A stretch of 64,000 nt of DNA, from positions 372,001-436,000 of the forward strand of contig JAMWET010000493.1 of assembly GCA_024036415.1 (NCBI GenBank). Direction: 5' to 3'. The DNA is from Prochilodus magdalenae (lineage: Eukaryota; Chordata; Actinopteri; Characiformes; Prochilodontidae). Positions 40,032 through 52,200 of this stretch are shown here, one piece after another. The number at the start of each line of letters is the position of its first letter. Position 1 is the first letter of the stretch. The notes under the pieces were generated by a model. That model saw only the letters and a program-made list of their open reading frames with translations. It did no database searches and was not told the origin of the DNA. The position numbers and the translations under genes were made by a program.

Positions 40032-40280
40032 CAGGGGTTGGACAATGAAACTGAAACACCTGGTTTTAGACCACAATCATTTATTAGTATGGTGTAGGGC
40101 CTCCTTTTGCGGCCAATACAGCGTCATTTGGGCAGCCGTGGTTTTATGTTTTTTGGATACAATCCGGGTTAGCACCCGAACATCCCTTTCAGACAGCTTC
40201 CTCTTGCATCAACAGTTAATCCTGTTGGATGTGGTTCGTCCTTCTTGGTGGTATGCTGACTTTACCCTGGATACCGTAGA
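40032..40280 (-). mobile_element. Truncated Tc1-derived element, same family as 55097-55628
   Basis: It starts after a TA with the same 31-base terminal sequence as the element at 55097 (CAGGGGTTGGACAATG...). Read on the minus strand it has a transposase piece RKLSERDVRVLTRIVSKKHK, then TTAAQMT, joined directly to the coding end that follows GACGCTGTATTGGCCGCAAA. The catalytic domain is thus deleted, at different endpoints from the 55097 copy. The other end is missing; similarity stops at an A-rich run near 40280. Confidence 0.8.
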
Positions 40281-40559
40281 AAAAAAAAAAAAAAGATTTA
40301 TTGTAAGGCCTTAAATAACACCAAACATAATAAAACCAAAGCATAAAATTCACCTGTAGCTGTTTCTGATGTTCAGTACTGCATCTTTGTTTTGATGACT
40401 TCATAATATGATTGCCACTTAACTGGTACTAAATGACTAGGTGTATGTAGCAGTGTTATGATACTGTTAAAGAATTTATTCCAGTATACATGTATTTCCT
40501 ATCCTTTTTAGGGTAAACCTAAAACACAAAAGGCTAATATCTTCCAATGACTGCTCTAC
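40281..40559. other. Short intronic gap, no recognised feature
   Basis: A poly-A run (40281-40294) then AT-rich sequence. Confidence 0.4.
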
Positions 40560-41215
40560 AACACTTCAGTCAGTAGTTTGGGGAACCAGCTATGTGGTAT
40601 AGTAGAGGCGCAAAGCTGTTTTCTGCAAAAAGACATGGAATCAGCCAAAACCACAGGATGACACAAAGCTCAAGCTTTTTCACCTATATTCTAAAAAATA
40701 CTGTTGGTGCAACAACAACACCATACCTAATGTAAAGCATCATGGTTGGGAGCAGCAGGTTTTATTGCTGCATCTCTTTAATTCAGAAAGGAACCCATGT
40801 CAACATAAATAGGAAAGGACTAGCTTCAGAGATCAGGATATTTTAGTGTAAACCTGCTGGCCTCTGTCTAAAAGAAAACAATCACCTTTCAACATAACAG
40901 TGATCAATCGATCTACATCCAAGTCAAGCAAAGAAAGGGATAGTTAGTGTGTTAGAACGGCCCAGTCAGAGCTAGAACTCTGTGCCATAGAAAAACTGTG
41001 AAATGACCTAAATCAGCCTGAGCACAGGAGGTACAGGTGTAGAAGCATATTTCCATAACAGACCTGCTTCTCTGTTAAATACAAAAGTTTCTTTAACAAA
41101 GTAAGAGTCTTGGAGGTGTGCACATAAATGAGACTATGATATTGAATATGAATTATTTTTATTATTTCTTCTAATAATTATTTATTTGTTTTGAATTTGT
41201 TGGTTTTAATAAAGA
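40560..41215 (+). mobile_element. Tc1/mariner relic (plus orientation)
   Basis: The order of blocks follows the catalytic half of a Tc1 transposase in decayed form: AACACCATACCTAATGTAAAGCATCATGG (NTIPNVKH), a block near CAGGATATTTTAGTGTAAACCTGC, ATCACCTTTCAACATAACAGTGATC where the second aspartate segment should be, GGCCCAGTCAGAGC, and a 3' tail with TTGGTTTTAATAAAGATG. It is heavily mutated with no intact frame. Confidence 0.5.
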
Positions 41216-42963
41216 TGAAAATGAACATGATTATAATTTCTGACTTTGCATCATAAATGATAATGTATTCAATACTGTATGTAGACTTTTTCGTAGACCC
41301 AAACATTCACTGTTCAAGTATCAGAGCTTGACCAGTGCATGAGTTTGGTTGGTTGGCAGCCCTTATCTCTTATCTCTTATTAAAGAGATTTACACTTTAA
41401 TTTACAACGGACAGAGTGATGAATTTATCCTGTATTCATCAACTGTACCAAAAATATTTTTAGTGTCCAGTGCTGTATTTTATGTCAGTTGATTTTTGTT
41501 CTTTTCTAGATACTACAAAACACTGGGCAACATTGTCTCTGTTGACCATTAATGCTGTCGCTATCCACCCCCCATCCCCCCGCCCCACCCCCCCCCCCCC
41601 ACGCACCCAAAATAAAAAAAAAAAACATGGTAACTTTCCAAGAAGGACAAAAACCAACAATACAAATGGCAGCCGCCATGTTCAAATAATGCAGACAAGT
41701 AAAAATCTCTAAAAATAGAGAACTTTTTTTTTTTTGGACAGTGATGATATGATACAGCTTGTGGAAACAGAGATTAGATTAAAAACCACTGAACTATTCC
41801 TTTAAGAAGGCTGCAAACTAGCTGCTAGTTGATGACATCATTTCTTTAATGGCATTTTGAGTAGCATGCACTTGAGGGAGGCCATGCAGCCCATCTATCT
41901 TAACTAAGCCTTGGCTTTTGTCTTTACTGAATATTTTATATCCCCTTCTCAAGACCAAGCAGCCCTCTGGGTCTCTACAGAAACCACACACAGCATTCAC
42001 AGAAGGTGAAGGACCTGAAAGATCTGCCCAGCACCGGGGGAGGCTGTGTGTAACACCAGGGGTTGGGTTGCATGGGCATTAGACTAGCCAGTGATGCTAA
42101 TGAAGTGTGACAGAGACAGAAAACAATTATCTCCAGTGGGATGGAGGAGCTGCTCAAACACAGCAGTGAGATTTATAAAGTATGCCAGAGATTAAATGGT
42201 CTGCCTTCCTCTTAGGTTTATATATACAACTCAAAGGAATAGTTTGGTGAAAACTCAAATACCTACAATTTTTCTCAGATGTAGTTACAAAGGTAAGACA
42301 TGTTTGATGTTCAAGGTTTGCATCTTTAGTTTTGCACTGAAGCTGTAATGTAGCTGGTATGTAATTAAAGATGAACTTGAACAGTAAGTAGCATCATGAT
42401 AAATGAATATCCCAACACACATTTGTCTCAAACCACACTGAGTTAAATAATCTTAAATAAGCATAATTATGTCTGACACTTACTGTTATGTTTTTAAATA
42501 CACTAAACTGCACAGCTAATAGCAGTGTTAGCAGTCTTCTAATGCCTGAATATTGCATGTACTATTGCTCGTTTTTAACTGATAACAATAAATCGATAAC
42601 AGAAATGTTCTAAAGTAAAATGACTCAACATGACGGTTTGTGGCACATAGGTGGTGATTTAGACATGCAGTTTGCACAGTGCGTTAAGCATGTCCATTGT
42701 TTAGAAGCTATATTAGCTTCAATGAACCAATGTAAGACTAACGAAGCAAACACCAAACATCAAAAATTTGATTGCTGATTGTCTACATTAAGGTATTTGA
42801 TTTTTCTTTAGATGTTTCTCTATAGTTTAATCCACAATACCAGCAAAACACATATTCATATTCTTTCAGCATGTTATTTCTCAATGAGACACTTTTCCAA
42901 CCACATGCTATGTAGCTAATCAAACCTAGACATCACCCATCCTACTATCTTTCTCTTTTTCAG
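41216..42963. other. tbkbp1: 3' end of intron 1, C-rich tract and MITE B arm
   Basis: It contains a C-rich tract at 41567-41601 whose minus strand has G-runs fitting a quadruplex pattern, and at 41720-41755 a TTTTGGACAGTGATGATAT arm of MITE family B. The last 20 bases before 42964 (TATCTTTCTCTTTTTCAG) are a good polypyrimidine tract and acceptor for the first coding exon. Confidence 0.5.
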
Positions 42964-43209
42964 GCTGAGGAAGGAGAGTGAGTTATGGAGTCTCTGTTTG
43001 GAGGGGAGCTGGGCTTGCTTGGAGGCAGTGAGGGTCTTAAGGAGGATGGCTGTGGAGTGGGTTGGGCTGGATCGCCCTCACCAGAGGACATGTACTCAGC
43101 CTCCCATTTCGCCCTCATCAGCGCCTATCAGGACATTAAGACCCGGCTGGCCGGCCTGGAGAGAGAGAACACTGACATCAAGAGGAAACTCAAGATCTAC
43201 GAGATAAAG
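42964..43209 (+). CDS. tbkbp1: tbkbp1 exon 2 (first coding exon), residues 1-75
   Basis: The acceptor TTTTTCAG|GCTG is at 42963/42964; 21 bp of 5' UTR precede the ATG at 42985, whose context (G at -3, G at +4) is good. Donor AAG|GTAACA after 43209 is in phase 0. It encodes the variable Gly-rich N-terminus (1-36) and the conserved SASHFALISAYQDIK block (38-52) running into a coiled coil ending KIYEIK. Reading on past 43209 gives a spurious extension to a stop at 43254. Confidence 0.93.
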
Positions 43210-46200
43210 GTAACACTTAGGGCTCAAAAGCAGGATCTGTCTCAACGGATGTGAGACTTTTCCAATAGAGAAGACCTCAAACTGAGAATCTATAGGCCTG
43301 TACATCCAGATTCACACAGCAGAATGGAAGTGATCAATGAGCATTTCAGCAAAGATGAAAAAATGAACGGGCGTATTGATACTGAGGGGTTGAGCTCCTT
43401 GGGAGGCATTAATAATAACATCTGGGATCAGACTGGGCTCTTTAAGAGCACTGCTTAGGCCCTGCCGTGCTGAATGAAAGAGTTTTATTTATAACTCAGC
43501 TGGCATGTGAGCTCAGTGGTGTACAAACAACTCAGCTTCCACTCTGCATCTCAGGAAGCCTGAGCTCTGTACAAAAATACAATATATTGAAAAAATATTA
43601 GCATTTGCTGCCTTCCTGATTTCCTGTATTTGCAACAGATCTGTTTTACAAAATGTGCTATAAAACAAGGAGAACATTCAGAGAAACAGAGCAGGGTGTT
43701 TAGGATAATTTCATTTACTGAAGAAAAAAACACCTTGTGACACGTATATCCAGCATGTAAAAAGTCATTGCCCCCTAAGCATAGCAATAGTCATGCACCT
43801 TTAGCCAGAACAACTACAACCACACTTTTCCAGCAACTGGAGATCCATCTTTCACATCATATTCTGGCATACACTTCTAGGCAATATTGCTTTAATTCTT
43901 TATTCAAAAATTTTAACATGAACTGCCCATTTCAGACGCTGCCACAGCATCTCAGCAGGATCCAAGTCAGGACTTGGGCTAGACCACTTAAAAAGCTTAA
44001 TGTTGTTTCTCTTGAGTCTATTACAGCTGGACCTGCTCTAGTCCTTAGGGTCATTGTCTTTTTGTATATATACTGGACAATCTCCTGCAGGACTTTCTGG
44101 CAGAGAGCAGATTTCATGGTTCCATCATTAACAGCAAGCACTTAAGCACTGAGGAATCAATACATCCACACAGCTACCACCACAGTGTTTGGCTGTTTGT
44201 ATGATTTTTTTTGTGTGGGAACACTGTGTTCTTTTTAGACCCCAGTCATCCAAAAAGTTATACTGGTGACTTGTCAGTCCTATTGTATTATCCCAAAAGG
44301 CTTCAGGGAATGTCAGAGGAACATGTATGTTCCACTTGGTTAGCAATGGTTTCACTTGCAAACCCTCCCAATGAGACTATTTTTGCACAGTCTCTTTCAA
44401 ATGATGGAATCATGAACTCTAACCTTACCTGAGGCAACCAAAGCCTGAAGCCTGTTCATCTTGGTTCCTTTGTGACTTTCTGGTTGAGTTGTCACTCTGC
44501 CAGAGTCTTTGGGAAGATTTGCTACTGTTCCAAGAATTCCCCATATGAAGATAACGATAACGATATACCTTAAAAAGTCATTGCCCCCTAAGCATATCAA
44601 GTAGTCGTGCATCTTTAGCCACAACATCTACAACCACACTTTTTCCGCCAACTGGAGTTGTTGAGCATTCTAAATGTCTTTGTTAGCATTTCCGGACTAA
44701 TTTATTTTATATTTTTATCCCATTCTCTACTGCAGAAGGCGTTCTACACTTATTATCAAAATAAAAGTTGCACACAGAAGTAAATAACCGGCAGGAATGA
44801 AACTTGATAGGCAGGTTGGTCATCAAGTTGCATGTGCTTTCCATCCTGACTCATTCTGTTGTCTTGGTGAAAGTAAAGAATGCCTTAGAGAAGAGTTTGA
44901 AAGCAATTTGAGCAGTTGGATGAATTTGAGAGGGGTTGCATTGTAGAGCCCTGGGAAGCGCGATGATCTTCTTATCCACATATTACGCACCATAGCTGTG
45001 GTGCATGCACCAGTGACATGAAGAAATTGGGCGACTTACAGGAACCACAGAGAGAGAGAAACAAAGAATTGTCCAGCATGCGCAGAGTGACCCAAGTGAG
45101 CAGTGATGCCCTCCATGAGTCATCCTGTTAGTGCCAGCACCATTGGTTGATGATGGGCATAGGTTATGTTTGTATTTAATAAACACAAATTAAATACAAA
45201 CCAGTTAAGTAGCTATGTCCTCATTTGTACTACACCCAGTTCAAAGCCAATATAACATAAAATGCATACTGTAATATAGGCTATTAACTCAACGGAGCCC
45301 TGGGACTGATTCAGGTTTAGCTAACTTAAAAGTCCTTGTGAAAGGGAACCTAGTTCAGCAAAACATATTTAGACTACTTACAATGTAGCATGGAAATACC
45401 ACAATATCATCAAGCCACACCTGCCTGAAAGTGACACCACAGTGCACACATATACACACATACACACACATTACATACAACCATAGCTTACAATCTCACA
45501 CCAACAGCTTAGCTAACATTAGCGTAGTAATAATACATCATGTAGATACATATATAGCTAGCTTCATTAGCTACATAAGTCAAACAAACTTGCCTATAAA
45601 CAGTTAACCAGATAATTATCTGTCCAACAAAAAATAGCAACCTCGGTGTCAGTTTCCAGGTCTTTGAACTCCCTCAGATTTTTCCACCGTTAGAAAACCA
45701 CATCACCTGTCTTTCTTTTCTTTCTTTACCAGTGCAAGCTGTTGTAGGTACTTGTGGAACCTTCTCTGCCATTCTCGTGAACTCAGCTCCCTACCTTTCA
45801 GTTGTGATGGACTCTGCTCATGCTCAAATGACTACATTCAAAAACTGTGTGTATGTGTGCAGATCATAGGGAAGGGAATTTTATTTATTTATTTTTTTTA
45901 TCCTACTTCAGCTGTGCATATAATGTAAAGGGCAGCTTCAAATAGTGGGAAGTACATTAAAAAAATTTACAAATCACTAGGGACTAATAATGTTGAAGTT
46001 CAAAGGGCAATACAGCTGCAATACACTGACTGGTCGATTATTCTTTAACATTTAATTACATGTACCAAACATGTTTGTGCAACATTCTAGGGCATCTTCA
46101 CCCAGAAGAATGTAGGATCTTTCCTGCTGTGGCTGTAATTGAAACATTAATCTTGGTCATGCTGTAGCAATGCGAGGCAGAGTAAGACTGCTGCTCTCAG

Positions 46201-49200
46201 CAGTGCTGGATGGCCATGATCCACAATAACCTCTTCTCTGGAGCATTAAATCTGCTCTCCCTGTGAGATCCCTGACAAATTCAGCAACTGTTAGGATCTG
46301 CACCAGGTAAAATAACAAGTACTAAAAAATCTATACAGTAAATATTGTAATGCACAAAATTTCTTAATTCAAGTGTGCATATAAATTCCACATGCATCAT
46401 TTTTACTCTTTCTTTTTATTCTTACTTTCTTTTGGCAACACCTGTAAATGTTGTACACCTTTGTTTATCTATGTATTTCTTTTAATAAACGAATAGTGCA
46501 ACAACTTAAATATGACAGTTTGTGAAAAATTTTAGTACACAATATTATACATTTATATTCATTTATATAAATATAAAATATGGCATAACCTTTGCACAGA
46601 CCATATTTGAGGTTTTCTTTTATCCAATATATTAATTTATAGAAACGAGCCTAACAGAGAATAAAACATGCTGAAGTGTGTTGTCTGTAGATGATGCAAG
46701 CTTACCTTCACAATGAAACATGTAAAATGACCAGGTCACCAAAAGTTTAATATGACGGTACATATAACTGCCTGTTCAGCCTTCAGCAGTTCAACAGACC
46801 AGTACACATTGATGTGATATGAAATTGAGCTAGTAGAATGGAGGATCTGAGGGAGAAAGACTGAACCTTGTGCTGTGCAGTGTGTGATTGCATAGCTTTT
46901 GGAAATGAATGCAGCACTGCAGCCTTCCCCAGTATCCAGACATTCTAAACGAGCGGTTTACTTTTTCATTCAGACAGGCTTTCAGCTTCACGAAATCAAA
47001 CAAATACAGCCCTGTTAATTCCTTAACATGTTGTACAACAGCAGTTAACAACTTTCTTGGTTAATGCAGGTTTAGAAATTTAGGTTGTGATTGGTCCTTT
47101 TATAACAAAGAGTCAATCATAAGAAACATGAGATGGAGTGACCAAAAGAGAAAAAATATACTAGCTAATTATGTAGAGTTTAGCACTAATACTGGTAATT
47201 CCTCAGAAATGTTACCACTGCTATGGGCGTCACATCTAACTTAGCTTAAAAATGATTAAACCAGAAATACAGTAGTGAAAGAGACCCATTGATTCAGAAT
47301 GCTGAAAAGGTTATCTGCAATTTAAATTGCAACTTATAGGAAACAAGCGTTCGTTCATTAGCAATACATAAATTAGCCAGCTAAAAATGTGCATGATTTA
47401 GACACCTTGTGATAGTTGGCAGTAGGTAACGCTGCTGCCCTCCATGTGAGAAACCTGGGTTTGATTAAACCCCACATATCGATAAAAGGCATTAAGCAAG
47501 TCTCTTAACTCTATATTGGACTACATAGGTGCCGAATGACAAAGGTGAAAACTATACTTTTACATTTGCGTGGTATATACAATTGTATGGTACAATAACA
47601 ACAGCATTCTCTTTCATTCTAAGGAATAAAAAAGTGGTTGGTAAATGGATATGTTCATTAGAATTATGACCTTTCCTTCAGTGAGTCAACTTTGAGAGAT
47701 ATAAAACACTAACTACAGGAGAAATGTAGATTACGTCCTCTTTAAAGCCCTTTAAATCAGGCTTGCTTCAGATCAATGTAGGCATGCTAGTATAGCAAGA
47801 CTCGCCATAGAGCAGCTGCTGCTTTGAGGCACCGAGTGGGGCTGCAGATAGCCTGCGGGCCTCAGCGCTCTGCACAGCTCAGTGCTCAGCACAGGGCTAA
47901 ATGTGGGGAACAAATTCACCCGGCTTGCACTTCAAAGCTACCTCTGTGCCGTGGGGGACTGAAAAATATATAAGGTGCACAAGGTTGTGACACAAGTTCT
48001 TCTGACACGCTAGGCTATGCTTGAATGACAAGTGAGTGTGATGAAGGAGCTTCATGGTTACTTTGTCAGATCTGCTCTTTATCCCAGCATAGAAACACCT
48101 AGCTAAATGAATCAAGTAAAAAGACCTCCATATGGAAAAAGTTTCATTTTGATCTTTATTTGGCATACAGTGGATATAGACCATGTCCACAAAGCCTATT
48201 TCATAAGATGTTGGGATATTAAATCCTCCCACACCTTTATATAACATCAGTGTTGATGTTTCTGTACAACCCATCTCAAATATCCCTCACAACACATCTT
48301 GTAATATAAATATTTGTCATTAAAGGTGGACTGGAGGGGTTTGTGGTTTGTTCATCTAAATCAGTGTGAGACTGTGTGTCTTCCCAGTGTGGAGTACAAA
48401 CTTTGCGCTACTAGCAATAAAAAGAATCCTCAAAGAAATTCACAGCAGAGAATTCTACCTGGCAATGCAATGAAGAGAGGGCTCCAAAAGTGGAACAGGT
48501 AACATCCCATGACTTCATCCTTTATGGCCAGAAGTACGACCAGCACACCAATATGAGCTTGTTGGACACCTCATTCCATGGGCATGAATATGGAGTTGCT
48601 CGCCATTTGCAGCTACAACAGTTTCCACTCTTTGGGAAAACCCTTCACAAGATTTTGGAATGCATATATGGGAATTTATTGGGAATTTGTACCTAATCTG
48701 TGAAATGAACCTTTGTGAAGTCAGGCACTGACCTTGTATGAGGAGGTCTGGCTGGCAATCAATATTCCAGTTCAACCCGAAGGTGTTCAGTGGGATTGAG
48801 GTCAGGGCTCAGAGTAGACCACTGGAGTTACTCCACTGCAAGTCTGTCAAACTATGTCTTTATGAAGCTCACTTTGTGCACACGGGCACAAGCATGTTGG
48901 AACAGGAATCCTGCAATCTCTTGCCACAAAGTAACCTAAAATGTCTTAACGTCAACATTAAAATCAACCTTCAGTAGAACTAAGGTGCCGGACTCGAAAC
49001 CCTCAAAAACAGAATCAGACTGTTATCCCTTCTCCATTAAACTTTACTGCTGTCATTAAGCGTTCTTGTAGGTAGCCTTCTCCTGCATGCGCCAAACCCA
49101 GACCACCAGATAGTGAAGTGTGATTCATCACTCCAGAGAATTTGTTTTCACTGAGTCCAGTGGCAGAGTGCTTTGGCAGGCTAAATCATTTTGCATTGAA

Positions 49201-52200
49201 CATAGTGATTTTAGACGTATGTGCAGCTGTACATCCACAGAACCTATTCCATAAAGCGCCACAATTCTTGTGCTGATGTTGCTTTCAGAACATATTTAGT
49301 GAGCCACGCAACAAAAGCTAGCAGATTCTTACGTACTTTGGCACTTGGGGCTCTCCTTTAGCAATTGTAGCAGGGCTGAAATAGGTGGCATCCTATGGCA
49401 GTGCCATATTTAAAGTCATTGAGCTCTTCAGTACAACCTACTATGCCGTCAATGCTTACGTATGGCTATGTGTTAGCATAGAACTCGTGAAATCTGGCGC
49501 TAGGAGGATATACTGGACGCATGGTATATACTAAACTATTTAAAGCTTCTGTTTAATCAATTAACACAGTAATGGTGTGTCTGTTTGTCCACAGTTTCCA
49601 ATGATCAGCGACTTTGGTGAGGACAGGAATTCATATTGCTCCTTCGAGCCCAAAGACACGGCCCTACTCCAGTCAGAGAATGGCAATCTACAGCAAAGAA
49701 TCAACATCCTAACTCACGAGGTGAGAGGAGCATATTACGCAACACCGACGCAGCTCGGCTCAACACCATTGTATTTCTCAATTTATCCAGTTTTAGCAGA
49801 GGCAGAAAATGTGGAACATACTTTCTGCTGTAATCAGATTTGCATGCTTTGGGCCATCATTCAGACAAGGGGAAGCTTTCCCCCTTTGTGCGTGTGATGT
49901 GGTGATGTAATGAGATGATCACAGCCCTCCTCTTTCACTGCACCTCAGCTCCTTGTCTTCTGAAGCCTCTCATCAATTAATGATGGCAGCTACGTGTTTC
50001 CATAGACACCCAGCTGCCTCCTCTGCTCCAGCCTGATCTAGTCTCTCACTCTCTCTGTCTCTCTGTCATCTACTCCTCTCCTGCTTCCCATCCTGCCTTA
50101 CTTTCTCTGACATTCATTACTGCGTGGCTACATCACTCATTCCTCACCTCTCTCTCTCTTCCTGCTAATGCTCCAATAGCCTTCCTCATTGCTTTGTGTC
50201 TTAACCATCTCTTTCATTCTCCTTTTATCTCTATTTCCTTTTTTTAATCTGTTTCAAAAATGTTTCTTGCTCTTTCTCACATCCAGAGCTTTGTAGCAAA
50301 GCTGTAGTTTTGTTTCTGGCATTGAAGCACTTTAAAATAAATTGCCTTTATGTGATTTAGTGGAGCCTGATACAAAACACCATTATCTGCAAGGGCAGGA
50401 GATCAGCACTGAGAGCTTTACAATGGGATAATCGCTGTGGATGCCTATGTGTCTGTGCTGAAGCAAAGTTCAGGCAAAAGCATGAGGCTGGCTTTTGTTT
50501 TATTTCAGACTTTTTTTTCTGTCATTTATCATATTGTTACATATCGGACTCCTGTACCCCTGCCAGCTGACACAAAAATGAAAGGCTTAGACTTTGGAGC
50601 CTGTTATACTTGTTCTATTTAGTGTACATCAGTTTTCACGCCCTGTCTGAAATGCGCTGTTAGAGCTCCTGTGTCTTTAAGCCCCACCTCCTGGTAAGCA
50701 GAGTGTGGGTCAGCTCACCCACTCTGTTCTGATATGTCCACCCCCATTCTGCTGTGGCTATTCTTATGATAGATTTGGTTCTACTGTATCAGTTTAAGTC
50801 TGATTCTAAAAGTCAGGTACAACAAGTTGGTGGACCTGATCCACCATTACAAGCTATACTGGAGCAGAAAGCTACATAAAAGCTACATAACACACTAAAG
50901 GAAAAGGAAAATAAATATATGCATTTAATGGTGTCAGGGTCTGTCATCTGGAGCTTGTTTGTCTACTGCATTTAACCCATTCGTGAAGTGAAACACCCAC
51001 ATAAACACGCACTAGTGAACACACACACTAGGGAGTGGTGGGCCTCTCCATGGCATGTAGGTAACAGCTGTGGGTTAGGTGCCTTGCTCAAGCGCACTTT
51101 AATCGTTTAGTCGTTACTGTAGGTTCGAAAATGGTGACCCTGCAAGCACAAAGCTTGTTCCTTAACCTCCAGCCCACGACTTCCAGCATTTTAAATTTGT
51201 GAACAACCTTTATTGTTTTGTGAATATGTAATATTTTGAAAAAGCCTTTACACTTCTCACATCTCCTTTACATTTTTCTTAGAACAGCACTCCAAGAGAA
51301 GATATTTTCAAGATATTTTAAGTGCATGCATTTGTCTGTGTGCTGCTTAGCTTCAAAAGAGTAAGGAGCGAGAGGAGCAGCTGGAAGATGTCATTCAAGC
51401 TTATGAGAAGATCCACATGGAGAAGACCAATCTCCAAAGAGACCTGGACAAGATGGTGAGTGTGAGATATGGATCTTGCTAAAACATTCATACAAAAGTC
51501 TAGCCTCTACACTGACAGCACGCTAAGTTTGGCTCCAGAAAACCACGGGCAGGAGTTATAAGTAGCCCCAGCATCTGCTCTGGGCCCTAATCTAGCCAGG
51601 TGTCCATTTGATTAATCTGGACTATTCGTACCTACTAATTGGGTACAGGGCCTAGAGATGCCAAATGATTTTGCTCTCATATGGCCAGAACAGGCCTGCG
51701 GACTACCTGCTGTTGCTTTAGAAACCTGAAGCCCCTAAATTTTATATGTATAATTACGGTGTCCTTATTATTCATGCGTTCCAAATGGCTTCATATTTGG
51801 CTCTGGCCAAAAGACTGGCTTTTGTGCATTACATGATGCAAGCGTCAGAGCATCTGTGCCTCTCGCTACACTCACACACTCAGCTAGCCATCAGCTGTTG
51901 AGTTTACACATTCTCCTCTTTGGCTGTTGGCACAGAGTCATTGGGCATTCTCACAAAGTGCAAATGTCCTTTCTCTCACTCTGTTCCTTTGTCTTGGTAA
52001 TTTAGTGCCTGTCTCTGCCTTTAGATCTTCCTGTTTTTTGGTCTTTCTTTTAACTTGTACCCTAGACGACTCTGGTAGAGAAGCACGTGGAGCGGATCCA
52101 CAGTCTGGAGGCTGTACTGAGGCAGCGTGACAGCTCGCTACACAAACTCAACACACAGCTGCACAGCAAAGACATGCAGTACCTGCAACTACACGCCAGT

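Noticed and set aside
40015..40314. 99-codon plus-strand open frame
   Set aside because: It reads the antisense strand of the Tc1 deletion derivative at 40032-40280.
43210..43254. Extension of the first tbkbp1 coding exon to the in-frame TGA
   Set aside because: The GTAACA donor after 43209 restores the family sequence by joining to exon 3; the extension has no similarity.
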